Shown one piece after another: positions 50,272-61,584 of a DNA stretch of 64,000 nucleotides. Positions within the stretch are counted from its first letter, which is position 1, and each line of letters begins with the position of its first letter. The notes below the pieces were generated by a model, which saw only the letters and a program-made list of their open reading frames with translations, had not been told where the DNA came from and did not search any database. A program made the translations under genes and the position numbers. This stretch comes from Sinohyriopsis cumingii (Eukaryota > Mollusca > Bivalvia > Unionida > Unionidae), in the NCBI GenBank assembly GCA_028554795.2, contig CM068827.1, positions 71,707,809 to 71,771,808 of the forward strand, given 5' to 3'.

Positions 50272-51959
50272 CTACATCTTAGATTTCTTCGCCTGTCTCT
50301 TGTACAGCTGTTCGGGAGCATCTCTGAGGAGTGTCCAGCAGTAGTCAGCCAGCATTGTAGTGGACCATTTTCCCTGGTATCTTTGTTCCATTGTTGCGAT
50401 ATCTTGATGAAAACGTTCGCCGTGTTCATCACTAACAATACCACAGTTGCTAGGAAAGAAATCCAAATGGGAATGAAGGAAGTGAATCTTTAGAGACATA
50501 TTGCAGCCAAGTTCTTATACTTCATCAACATGTCTTCTACTAGTTCCTTATAGTTTTCTGCCCTAACATTTCCGAGGAAGTTTGTAGAAACTAGGCGAAA
50601 AGCATTCCATGCTTGTTTCGCGTCACCTTCCAGCAAGTTGTTGAACCGGTCATCTTTGAAAAGCTCTCGAATCTGAGGACCCACAAAAACTCCCTCTTTA
50701 ATCTTTGCTTCGCTGAGTCGAGGGAATTTTTCATGCAGGTATCGGAATGCTGGCAAAGTCCGGTCAATGGCTTTCACGAAGTTCTTCATCAAACCTAGTT
50801 TGATGTGAAGGGGTGGTAGCAAGATTTTCTGAGCCTCAACCAGAGCTGGGTGTTGGATATTCTTCTCTCCAATGGCTACATTCTGCCTGTGAGTCCATTC
50901 CTTCCTCATGTAGTGCATTTCCCTTGCTCGGCTATCCCACTCGCATAAGAAACACATGTATTTTGTATATCCTTGCTGCAGTCCCATTAAAAGGGCAACT
51001 ACCTTCAAATCACCACAGAGGTGCCAGCTGTACTTGTTATACTCAATGGAATTCAGTAGCTGCCTTAAGTTATCGTATGTCTCTTTCATGTGGACAGCAT
51101 ACGCTACTGGAATAGATGGAAGAATGTTTCCATTGTGCAAAAGCACAGCCTTGAGACTCAGTTTCGAAGAGTCCACAAATAGTCTCCATTCTTGTGGGTC
51201 ATGAGTGATTTTTAAAGCATTCATGAGGCCCTCAATATCGGAACAGAATATCAGATTACTTTCCTTTCTGAAGAAAGGCTCCAATTGCTGGTGGCGCTTT
51301 CGATATGCAGTAATTGTGACATCTTCTTCTAGAAGATTCCATTGTTGGAGTCTTGATCCTAGCAATTCTGCCTTGTTCTTTGATAAGTCCAAATCACGAA
51401 TCAGGTCATTTAGTTCTTCCTGTGTTATTCTGTGTGGGGTTGATGATGCACCACAGTGAAAATCTGGATCACTGCATGCTGATGGACCAGGAGAAGAACA
51501 GGTCGACTCACCTTTGTCTTCGTCAGATGAATCAAGAGAATATTCTGCTGGAGGTTCTGGAATAGGAAGTCCCTCACCATGTGGAACTGGTCTCAATGCA
51601 GACGGAATGTTTGGGTAGACTATTCTCGACTTCTTTCGCTTCGTTATTCCGCCGGAAAGAGGAGGAACCAAGCAGAAGTAACAGTCATTTAGGTGGTTGC
51701 TTGGCTCTCTCCACACCATTGGGACTGCAAACGGCATTGATGACCTTTTGCAATTCAACCACTGTGAAAGCTGTGTTGTACATGTAGCACAGCATATATG
51801 CGGAGCCCAAGGCTTGTCTTGGTCACCAACCTTGCATCCGAAGTAAAGATGATATGCCTTCTTCACTTGAGAATTGATACTTTTCTTCTGGTTGGCAAAT
51901 GTCACTTCCCCACAAATATAGCAAAAATTGTCCGCGGTATTAACACACTTTCGAGGCAT
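50272..51959 (-). pseudogene. Transposase-like gene, copy 1, one-base frameshift
   Basis: Same protein as in copy 2 up to residue 483. There one T is missing (AGTTCTTAT at 50511 instead of AGTTTCTTAT), so the frame ends after a few wrong residues at 50490. The remaining 75 codons, including the E-x-x-H motif GERFHQD, continue in another frame at 50272-50499. Three residue changes separate the copies elsewhere: Met-Val and Glu-Pro to Asp-Ser near residue 81-86, and Tyr-Cys at 307. The truncated product would lack the putative third catalytic residue. A sequencing error is the alternative explanation. Confidence 0.85.
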
Positions 51960-52072
51960 TACTGTTCTTTATTGTACGTAAATGGATAAAATAATAAGTT
52001 TTATGTAACAGTAGCTTGAACTGTCTCGCACAACGTCTAAAATATTTTAAATGCTGAACCTATCTGATTGGG

Positions 52073-52193
52073 CTTTATATAGTACACTGCTTACGTCAGC
52101 TTCAGCAGCCGCCTGGCATTAGTATAATAGGCCTACACATGTATAGTACACTGCTGACGTCAACTTACTTCAGCAGCCGCATGGCATTAGTAT
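52073..52193 (-). promoter_or_regulatory. Transposase promoter, copy 1: TATA box and two CRE-like sites
   Basis: Reading towards the gene, a duplicated module (52145-52193 and 52081-52125, each with GTACACTGC and GGCATTAGTAT) carries the perfect cAMP-response palindrome TGACGTCA (52155-52162) and the variant TTACGTCA (52091-52098, plus-strand reading). A TATA box TATATAAAG (complement of 52074-52082) lies about 115 bases before the ATG at 51959. CRE-type sites bind CREB/ATF factors. Function here is inferred from sequence. Confidence 0.55.
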
Positions 52194-52670
52194 TGCATTG
52201 CATCAAAAAATGATGCAATCAACTGTGGATGATGTGAGCATGATGGTATTATGCAATGTTACATCATTATTCCGGATGTTGCTGCAGTCCTACTGGAGAA
52301 ATTTACACAGTGAAACATAGAAAATGAGGTATATGAATATCTTCAAAACGAGAGCCAATACAAATTTTTCACGGTTATATTCGTGTTCGGCACACCAAAA
52401 TACTACAGATTAGGGCCTTTTCAAGTCAGTAATGATTTCACTGTTGACCAGTGCACTGGACAACAAATTTTTACAAAAGTCATGTTACTGAAATAAAATT
52501 AGTCAATTCTTATCAATTTTTATGTGCTGAACACGAATATGACAGTCAAATTGCAAAATTGGCTCTAGTTTTTTTGTAATCTGCAAGAAATTAATGTTTA
52601 CATAACGAAATTCATTCCAATAGTAAAAGGTCAACTGTAATAGCCTACCTATAAAAAATCAAGTCATTGA

Positions 52671-54359
52671 CTACATCTTAGATTTCTTCGCCTGTCTCTT
52701 GTACAGCTGTTCGGGAGCATCTCTGAGGAGTGTCCAGCAGTAGTCAGCCAGCATTGTAGTGGACCATTTTCCCTGGTATCTTTGTTCCATTGTTGCGATA
52801 TCTTGATGAAAACGTTCGCCGTGTTCATCACTAACAATACCACAGTTGCTAGGAAAGAAATCCAAATGGGAATGAAGGAAGTGAATCTTTAGAGACATAT
52901 TGCAGCCAAGTTTCTTATACTTCATCAACATGTCTTCTACTAGTTCCTTATAGTTTTCTGCCCTAACATTTCCGAGGAAGTTTGTAGAAACTAGGCGAAA
53001 AGCATTCCATGCTTGTTTCGCGTCACCTTCCAGCAAGTTGTTGAACCGGTCATCTTTGAAAAGCTCTCGAATCTGAGGACCCACAAAAACTCCCTCTTTA
53101 ATCTTTGCTTCGCTGAGTCGAGGGAATTTTTCATGCAGGTATCGGAATGCTGGCAAAGTCCGGTCAATGGCTTTCACGAAGTTCTTCATCAAACCTAGTT
53201 TGATGTGAAGGGGTGGTAGCAAGATTTTCTGAGCCTCAACCAGAGCTGGGTGTTGGATATTCTTCTCTCCAATGGCTACATTCTGCCTGTGAGTCCATTC
53301 CTTCCTCATGTAGTGCATTTCCCTTGCTCGGCTATCCCACTCACATAAGAAACACATGTATTTTGTATATCCTTGCTGCAGTCCCATTAAAAGGGCAACT
53401 ACCTTCAAATCACCACAGAGGTGCCAGCTGTACTTGTTACACTCAATGGAATTCAGTAGCTGCCTTAAGTTATCGTATGTCTCTTTCATGTGGACAGCAT
53501 ACGCTACTGGAATAGATGGAAGAATGTTTCCATTGTGCAAAAGCACAGCCTTGAGACTCAGTTTCGAAGAGTCCACAAATAGTCTCCATTCTTGTGGGTC
53601 ATGAGTGATTTTTAAAGCATTCATGAGGCCCTCAATATCGGAACAGAATATCAGATTACTTTCCTTTCTGAAGAAAGGCTCCAATTGCTGGTGGCGCTTT
53701 CGATATGCAGTAATTGTGACATCTTCTTCTAGAAGATTCCATTGTTGGAGTCTTGATCCTAGCAATTCTGCCTTGTTCTTTGATAAGTCCAAATCACGAA
53801 TCAGGTCATTTAGTTCTTCCTGTGTTATTCTGTGTGGGGTTGATGATGCACCACAGTGAAAATCTGGATCACTGCATGCTGATGGACCAGGAGAAGAACA
53901 GGTCGACTCACCTTTGTCTTCGTCAGATGAATCAAGAGAATATTCTGCTGGAGGTTCTGGAATAGGAAGTCCTTCACCATGTGGAACTGGTCTCAATGCA
54001 GACGGAATGTTTGGGTAGACTATTCTCGACTTCTTTCGCTTCGTTATTCCGCCGGAAAGAGGAGGAACCAAGCAGAAGTAACAGTCATTTAGGTGGTTGC
54101 TTGAATCTCTCCACACCACTGGGACTGCAAACGGCATTGATGACCTTTTGCAATTCAACCACTGTGAAAGCTGTGTTGTACATGTAGCACAGCATATATG
54201 CGGAGCCCAAGGCTTGTCTTGGTCACCAACCTTGCATCCGAAGTAAAGATGATATGCCTTCTTCACTTGAGAATTGATACTTTTCTTCTGGTTGGCAAAT
54301 GTCACTTCCCCACAAATATAGCAAAAATTGTCCGCGGTATTAACACACTTTCGAGGCAT
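52671..54359 (-). CDS. Putative DDE transposase, 562 aa, intact, CMC-like or unclassified
   Basis: This 562-residue frame is the only gene between the element's inverted repeats, which makes transposition its likely job. The N-terminal 100 residues hold paired Cys (C13/C16, C42, C56/C57/C60, C93/C96), a probable zinc-binding DNA-recognition module. An acidic Ser/Asp/Glu-rich linker spans about 140-170. The core has FVDSSKLSLKAV (D263), then LCGDLKVVALLMGL (D317) followed by C336-x2-C339. Near the C-terminus is GERFHQD (E515, H518). D, D followed by C-x2-C, and E-x2-H fits RNase-H-fold transposases. Close relatives occur in many invertebrate genomes as uncharacterised proteins. ATG 54357-54359 is the first in frame, after TATA and CRE-like sites. 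Confidence 0.8.
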   Translation of the reverse strand: MPRKCVNTADNFCYICGEVTFANQKKSINSQVKKAYHLYFGCKVGDQDKPWAPHICCATCTTQLSQWLNCKRSSMPFAVPVVWRDSSNHLNDCYFCLVPPLSGGITKRKKSRIVYPNIPSALRPVPHGEGLPIPEPPAEYSLDSSDEDKGESTCSSPGPSACSDPDFHCGASSTPHRITQEELNDLIRDLDLSKNKAELLGSRLQQWNLLEEDVTITAYRKRHQQLEPFFRKESNLIFCSDIEGLMNALKITHDPQEWRLFVDSSKLSLKAVLLHNGNILPSIPVAYAVHMKETYDNLRQLLNSIECNKYSWHLCGDLKVVALLMGLQQGYTKYMCFLCEWDSRAREMHYMRKEWTHRQNVAIGEKNIQHPALVEAQKILLPPLHIKLGLMKNFVKAIDRTLPAFRYLHEKFPRLSEAKIKEGVFVGPQIRELFKDDRFNNLLEGDAKQAWNAFRLVSTNFLGNVRAENYKELVEDMLMKYKKLGCNMSLKIHFLHSHLDFFPSNCGIVSDEHGERFHQDIATMEQRYQGKWSTTMLADYCWTLLRDAPEQLYKRQAKKSKM

Positions 54360-54473
54360 TACTGTTCTTTATTGTACGTAAATGGATAAAATAATAAGTT
54401 TTATGTAACAGTAGCTTGAACTGTCTCGCACAACGTCTAAAATATTTTAAATGCTGAACCTATCTGATTGGGC

Positions 54474-54593
54474 TTTATATAGTACACTGCTTACGTCAGC
54501 TTCAGCAGCCGCCTGGCATTAGTATAATAGGCCTACACATGTATAGTACACTGCTGACGTCAACTTACTTCAGCAGCCGCATGGCATTAGTAT
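54474..54593 (-). promoter_or_regulatory. Transposase promoter, copy 2: TATA box and two CRE-like sites
   Basis: Same arrangement as in copy 1: TATATAAAG complement at 54474-54482, TTACGTCA at 54491-54498 and TGACGTCA at 54555-54562. All positions are unchanged between the copies. Confidence 0.55.
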
Positions 54594-54853
54594 TGCATTG
54601 CATCAGAAAATGATGCAATCAACTGTGGATGATGTGAGCATGATGGTATTATGCAATGTTACATCATTATTCCGGATGTTGCTGCAGTCCTACTGGAGAA
54701 ATTTACACAGTGAAACATAGAAAATGAGGTATATGAATATCTTCAAAACGAGAGCCAATACAAATTTTTCACGGTTATATTCGTGTTCGGCACACCAAAA
54801 TACTACAGATTAGGGCCTTTTCAAGTCAGTAATGATTTCACTGTTGACCAGTG

Positions 54854-57204
54854 TATTTCATATATTCGGTGTGAACTTAACAATCCTGCTAATTGTGCAA
54901 ATACGAGATCAGCATTTCATGGCAAACTGGAGAAAATATCTTTTGCGTGAACAATTTTGGTAGTGTGAGCAAGATCGGCACGTAAAGCGGAAACGAAATT
55001 AAATAAATAAAAGCAGTATAAAGCTGCACTGCATATAAATGGAAATTAAATTTGGGAAACAAATGAACATGGAGACACATGTCATCTATTCTTTTTAGTT
55101 CTTTACATTTTATGAACTATATCTAATAAAGTGTTCGAAATTTTGTGCAATCCAATCGCAACACTTCGACTGCGGGCGGTTTCTACCAAAATTATGCATA
55201 AAAATTGACAGAAGGGGAAAATCGCTAGGCAATGGCAGTGTACTCAGTTACATTTTGAATTAGCACTTCAGTCAATGATTGGTCCTCATTTGCGATTTGC
55301 GGAATCATATCATCATCTAAACTACTAGCCTCTGTAATATTTGCGAGTTATTTTTCCAAACATTAACAGAAAGTCTCAAGAGTGTTCCGATTTATGGGCC
55401 ACAATTTTTTCAGCAGCGCACGCCCATTATCGCATCGCATATGTTACTAGGAGCATTTTTTAAATTATTGTTTTCGGGTGGGTTGTAGGTTGGAGTTTGT
55501 TTTCCCAAAGGCAGAAGTAGTTTAAATATTTTAAATTTATGAGGAAACTTATAAAAACCCTTTGATAAGTAAAAAAAAGTTGCCTATATGATAGGAGCAC
55601 GAGCTATAGAAAAGAATACATATATTGTCTCGTTCCACTTAGATACCCAATTTGCCTGAATAGTAATAGTTCCAGTTTATATTTTGTCAGTTAAGAGTTT
55701 TCTCGTTGCGTTGTGTTTAACATGGCTGCATAAATCAGGCGGAACTCTTTATTTTTGTATTTGATTTTGAAAGTTAGTACCTCTTTCCTTTGTCTCCCAT
55801 GTTTGAGTGAAAATAGCCGCCAGTCGTTTCTACCAAAGAAAAGAAGCCCTTCCTTGGATGGTGGACTACGGATATACTACCAAAGAAAAGAAGCCCTTCC
55901 TTGGATGGTGGACTACGGATATAAATCATACATGTATACTCTATTGAGATTTCCATTGATCAAGGATTTAATTCATTTAGTATGCAACATGTGGGTGTTT
56001 ACTAAATGTGGTTGTAATCGGATATCATAACCATGAGAAACTTCTGACCTGCAAAGCTAACATTCACGACGAAAAGTGAATTCATACAACTTGTCTGATG
56101 TAGTATCGGTACAGCTAAATTTACTAAAATGTTTTGGATACAATCTCCAATTCCATTTTTCCATCAATGCGTCTGTAACTGACACTCTCAGAACAACAAT
56201 ATAATCTATCATTCATTCTATATTTAGCAAAACTCTCTCATCTCTGACCAACGTATTCGCTGAACAGGAAAATAAAATCAAACACTTAGAGGAGCAGACT
56301 ACGCAAATACAAACGAAATTCAACAAACGTGGGCCTCAATTCCAAAACAGAACTCGACGATAAACAGGCTAGCGGAGAAAATGAATGATATCTAACACTG
56401 TGGTATAGGACAGCGGCATGGATTTCACAGTGTCCCTCTCCATGACCCAATGAAATAGGATCACCCTATTTTGAAAATTTGAATTATACTTTTTTATTGG
56501 TCTTGGCTAAAAATGATATATGTCTGTCCAATATATTTGGCATCAAGATTACCAGAGCAACAGGAACAAGAATATTATTAAATTCTTATTTACCGGACAA
56601 GAACCATAGTGGTGACAGAGTATCAAAACCTAAAGCGAACCAAAATGTTTGTCACCGAAGACCCGACGACAAGACCATCCTTATGACATACAAAAGTATT
56701 TCGACGTTCAATGAAACAATAAAGATATTTTTTCAGTTTTAGAGATTAGACAGCCGTGCTGTTGTTAAGAAGCGTAGTGACGGTGAAAATTCCAAATTAG
56801 GTCTACATTTCACATTATTAAAACAAAAGAACCACCACTGCCAAACTATAAGTATGCATAAATTAAATCATATTATGCAAATGGCATTCCCATACTGCTC
56901 TCGTAACTCTCATACGTGTTGTAATATGGCATAATTCATAGGCATTACTAAGCCGTATAAAATGATAAAACTGGAGCACAATTAATTTTATAATCGTTAC
57001 AATGATACTAATTGCTCGCTACATTTCCTTGCACGGTGTATATATACATTTGTCTGTGTACTTGTAAGTATTGTACTCAAACGTCATAACAATATGCTAA
57101 TATGTGCAAATAAATTTGTGCCTGTGCATGTTAACGTCTATATATGTATCTTTATATGTGCGTATACGCGTACATGTATGTGTGTATATACGTGTGCATG
57201 CATA

Positions 57205-57210
<6 letters not shown>
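54854..57210. other. Mostly unremarkable sequence, possible LINE ORF1 remnant
   Basis: No clear gene. At 56265-56340 the plus strand reads as a short coiled coil (NKIKHLEEQTTQIQTKFN), and 56479-56742 is an 87-codon frame. Together they might be the ORF1 remnant of the LINE that begins near 57,780, but nothing in the sequence settles this. Confidence 0.3.
55830..55923. repeat. 47-bp perfect tandem duplication
   Basis: Two identical copies of a 47-base unit starting CTACCAAAGAAAAGAAGCCC and ending GACTACGGATATA (55830-55876, 55877-55923). Identity suggests a recent event. Confidence 0.95.
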
Positions 57211-57354
<144 letters not shown>

Positions 57355-57902
57355 TTATTTACTTCATTTCGTTTTCCCTCCCCTTTTCTTATTCTACTTT
57401 TGTTCATTTAGAGCTTAATGTGGTGAATTTTAATCTTTTTAACGTTTGTTGCTGAAGCTGAAATTCTGCAATGCACACTAGTCTTTGTTGCTATAGCCAT
57501 TTTCATGCTATCTAAGAGGTCACGAGCTGAATTATTATAGACTGTGTATTGGACTATTTCACCTGAAACCTGAAACAAATCATGTAATCATGACTTACCT
57601 TGTTCAGTTTAAACTATTTGATATCCAGATCGTATGGTGTATTCTTTCGCTAATTATGGGGTTTTATCGAAGCTTCTATGCAAACAAAAAAATGCCTATA
57701 TTCTTGAGCAAATAATGAATGTACACTTATTTTCAATGATATAATTCATTAACGGTTAGGGGATTCTATTTATTCTTTAACAAAAACAGTTTCAATATGT
57801 AATGTAAATGTCAGAAGTATCAGAAATAAAGGTGATTAAATTGCATATCAACTAAACAAATTTGACATAATTTTCTTTCCTGAATTCACCATCATGACAC
57901 AG

Positions 57903-57990
57903 CTCCGGAAAAAAGACTCGAATGAGATGGCTTTCGAAGATTTTGGAAGGAACATCTCCGGAAAAAAGACTCGAATGAGATGGCTTTCGA
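57903..57990. repeat. 53-bp tandem duplication inside LINE
   Basis: TCCGGAAAAAAGACTCGAAT followed by GAGATGGCTTTCGAA occurs twice, at about 57903-57937 and 57956-57990, with differing spacer bases. Confidence 0.9.
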
Positions 57991-59269
57991 ACATTTCGGA
58001 AGGATAGAAACCTATTGAGGGGTTGTGTGGCAATTTAGTTAATGAAACCATACACTGCGAAAGAAGACAAGGTCTTGGATATATTGGTTGTTAGACAATT
58101 TGGTTAAAATTATATCATTGAACGAAATCAATTTTAAACTGCACTCTGTGCAGGCATATTAATTAATCAATTGATATTTGGAACACCTTTTCATCCACTG
58201 CTGGCGATGAAAGGAATTTATATCCGTACATAATCATTGCGCGTAATCTAAAAGCCGAATTCCTTAAAGAAATGAAAAATAAACTGCAAGATCTTTTGCT
58301 GTACGGTAAGCATAATAAGTGAATCAATTCACTTGTCCACGCACAAACTGACCCTGCTTGATCCGTTTATCGCATGAGCGTCCTACGATATAGCTGAATA
58401 TAGCACACAACCTATTGAGCGAGATATAAGTGATCACGAATCCACATTTGTCAGCATGAGACTAGATTATTTTTAAAATGCATTCATCAAAGCGAAAAGT
58501 CTGTCTCCTTTAAAACGATTCAATAGATTACACATATAACGAGTCCTTTAATTAAGGTAAAGACATAGGCAATATGCTGCAACTGGTTTCAAAATGTTAT
58601 AATTATATTTTAAAAATAGATCATTCCTCTCAGTTTGGTACAATTAGACCCGGGGATAAAATATGTTGTGACTCAGATTTAAGGGAAGCGATCAGACTAT
58701 GAGAGAGACTAAATTAAAAGTATTACAATCTTTCAACCCTCATCATATATCAAGATATAAAAAGCAAAGAAATATAATAAAGAACATGAAGGATAAAAGC
58801 AAATAAAAAAATTGAAATCTTGGACGTTCGTCTCACCGAATACAATAAAAGCAATTCAAAAATGTTACTGGAGTATGGCGAAATTTATTGCCAATGAATA
58901 TATCTTATCTTCAACAATTCCTCCCCTCCATACAAACGGTACAGAACTAGTTTATTAAAATTTTAGAAAAAGAAAAACTTAATGATTATGTTTTTTTCGA
59001 TATCTTCTGTAGTGAATCACAAAAGGGTGTTGCCCTTCTAAGTAAAACCCCGACTCACATTGAATCAAATCCAGCTAAATGAAAACAAGATTATATACAT
59101 AATTACAACACTACATAATAACACAGCTTCGTTCCAGATGATAGTAGTAGTTTCTTACTTAATGAAAACGATATTTTCAATTTGAATATTATTACTTTTT
59201 AATAAACCATTACATTTATGAAAATTCTAGATCAATGAAAAATGATCAAAGTTGTGTCAGTATTCAAGA

Positions 59270-59315
59270 AAGATGACACATCTATTTCATCAAAGATGAC
59301 ACATCTATTTCATCA
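59270..59315. repeat. 23-bp tandem duplication
   Basis: AAGATGACACATCTATTTCA plus TCA occurs twice in a row. Confidence 0.95.
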
Positions 59316-60569
59316 AATTAGATAACCATATTCCTCGAAGTAACATAAGCAAAAGGTCCACAAGATCGGTTTTAAAATACATGAATATTTTTTTCTGTGT
59401 GACAATGATCTTCTTTACAAGTATTAATATGGTTTTATGTTTGGCTATTCAACCAAATATATGCTCATGGATATCTCAACATCCGCAAAGCAATTCACAT
59501 AAGCGAACATTTGTGCATTATTTTTTGTTACTTATTTCAAGACTTTGATAAAGTGTGGTAGACGGATTAAAACTAACTTGAAAGTCTATGCAATGAATGG
59601 AAAACTACTGCCATATGTAATACAATTACTTCGCTAATAGAATTCAGAGAGCAATTGTTGAAAATTAATTCTAAAAACATGGACAACTCACCACAGGACT
59701 ACCACAAGGATCAGTATTAGGCCCCTTTCTTTTTCTTATATGCATTAATGATAAAGCTGAAAATTTAAAGTTACTTATTAGATTACCTACCGGTGATTCC
59801 TTGTTCTAATGTATATCGCCTGATCCACTTTCATTCACAGTGTATTATGCGAGGATCTTCAAAAATAATCTGATTGGGAAAATCTCGATCTTGTCATTTT
59901 TAATCCATACAAAACAGAGTGCGCTTTTTCATTAACTGCTGCGTTACGTAACAGACCTTGAAATTTGGGGTAAAAAGATTCATTTGGTTAAATCACATCG
60001 ACATCTGGGCATTTTTTTTTATCATCCAATGGCTCCTGTAGAAACCATAGTGAATCTATATTGTATTCTGCTTATATGTGAACTGGACGAATGATGATGT
60101 TTAAATAAGTAATATCAAAATATAACCTGAATTAATTATGTTTAACCTATATTTCACAATTCTGAAATATGCATCTGACATTTGGTCTTCTTGTATTAAT
60201 ACAGTTTCCGAACTTGAATAATAAAAGATTAAAGAAACCAGAATAATTTCTGGACTTTAAAAATTTGCTAGCAGAGAAGCACTTTATTTAGAAACTAGAT
60301 GGCCTACTCTAACAGAAAGGTGAAAAATAAAAATTATCTACAGTTTTTACAACAATATCAAACAACAGTATCTTGATTATATGAGATGCCCCCACCTTGT
60401 TCGCGATTCACAGTGCCTTAAAATCTTAAAAAGACGAACAAACATCGTTCAATATCAATGTAGAATCCTTTGTGTGACAAATCTTATAAACCACCAATTA
60501 TCGGTCCCTGGAACGATTTAACACAATGCAGAAGAAATTGTTTATGTATACTAACCTTCATAAACTAAC

Positions 60570-60591
60570 CCCCCCCCCACAAAAAAAAAAG
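60570..60591. repeat. C-run followed by A-run
   Basis: About nine C then A-rich bases shortly after the LINE coding remnant. It could be a decayed poly(A) end of that LINE. Confidence 0.6.
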
Positions 60592-61584
60592 AATTGCCGA
60601 CCACAAAATTTCTTCTCTACTGATATTAGATACACTTCTGTGTTTTTAAGCCGATTAAGATGCAAATGTGGTTAAAAAGTAAGATTTATTTAGATGAAAT
60701 CTGATCGTCGATCTCTCCAGTTTTCACATGTTTCTAGTAGAAAATACCGCTGTTTTCTTTCTTAATGCAGACTGTTTAATAACGTGAGGAATGAGCGTTA
60801 TTAAAGATTATGAGTAATGCATATTAATATAGCTTCTAATACACTTTTATTTGGCAACAAACTTTATCAGCTGGAAAGAAAAATATTCTGTGAAAGAAAA
60901 TGCACAAATTCCTTTTGAACACAAAACAAGTCCAAGAAAATAATTACTTTATGTTCCAATATGAATGCATTTTTTAAACAAGAATTGCATTTCGGACCAC
61001 ATAAAAAGGTATGCCTCTACTCTTATCTTCTTTCATCCCTCTCATGTCAATATATGTATGCACGTCACCTATCTTAACTATTTCTACAACTCTTGCATAC
61101 ATGCTCTTTAATGAAGTATTCACGTTTAAAGTGGAGTTGAACTTATATGTTGAGAAACCTTTTTCCAATACTTTTACCGTGTATCCATGCATGTGAACGT
61201 ATTGGCAATAAATATACTTAAACATCCGATACCTAAATATGTATAGCTGCAATCGATTTGAGATCGTCACACGAGGGAGAAAATTTTATTGAGTATACAG
61301 AAAACAATTAGACTTGACCCCTTCTGTACCCATGACTTTATCCCAGCTGCAGATGCCCATGCTTCGCGAGCAATCTCCGCGAGGGTACAAATGAGGATCC
61401 GAGACCTTGACAACCGTGGTGTGTTTCAGATACTTTACTAACTGGTTTTAGTTGCAACACAGACAATCGATACAAGCCGACAACGCTTACGTGAATCACT
61501 ATTAGAAAATTTCAGTCTAATATTATAATGACCTTGAACGCTGCGTTCGTGTATTTAGCACCTAAGATCTACTGAATGACTACG

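Larger units (their letters stand above)
50055..52453 (-). mobile_element. DNA transposon copy 1 (CACTGG termini, 2,399 bp)
   Basis: The element begins CACTGGACAAC and ends GTTGACCAGTG. Its left and right 120 bases form an imperfect inverted repeat, with strongest conservation in the inner block TGTGCTGAACACGAATAT (50124-50141) against its complement near 52377-52394. It is identical to copy 2 except for about ten substitutions and one missing base. It contains one gene on the minus strand. It adjoins copy 2 with no spacer. The termini suggest a CACTA/Chapaev-like (CMC) cut-and-paste element, but this is inference. Confidence 0.85.
52454..54853 (-). mobile_element. DNA transposon copy 2 (CACTGG termini, 2,400 bp)
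   Basis: Full element with termini CACTGGACAAC (52454) and GTTGACCAGTG (ending 54853), subterminal inverted blocks at 52523-52572 and 54745-54794, and one intact minus-strand gene. Its left end abuts the right end of copy 1 exactly. The outer flanks of the pair are ...CAATAA on the left and TATTTC... on the right. A 3-bp duplication TAA/TAT with one change is possible but not demonstrable. Confidence 0.88.
57780..60560 (+). pseudogene. Decayed LINE with endonuclease and RT remnants
   Basis: Plus-strand translation, with many stops and frame changes, gives the landmarks of a Jockey/CR1-like LINE in order. The endonuclease start is NVRSIRNKGD, with NKFDIIFFPE after it (about 57800-57880). The endonuclease SDH box is DISDHESTF (58423-58449). 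The RT pre-catalytic motif GLPQGSVLGPF comes next, with a LICINDK-type stretch (59696-59755). NPYKTECAF lies near 59905, HRHLGIFF near 59997 and the C-terminal YASDIWSSC near 60168. RPTLTERR-like and NSVPGTI-like ends follow near 60300 and 60500. The YADD box is not recognisable. A 53-base duplication lies inside the endonuclease region. Confidence 0.75.

Noticed and set aside
50613..51989. Plus-strand open frames of 61-100 codons across both transposon copies
   Set aside because: They are antisense shadows of the intact minus-strand transposase frame, repeated identically in the two copies.
50045..54860. A clear target-site duplication around the transposon pair
   Set aside because: Flanks CAATAA and TATTTC allow only a 3-bp TAA/TAT near-match, which is not evidence on its own.
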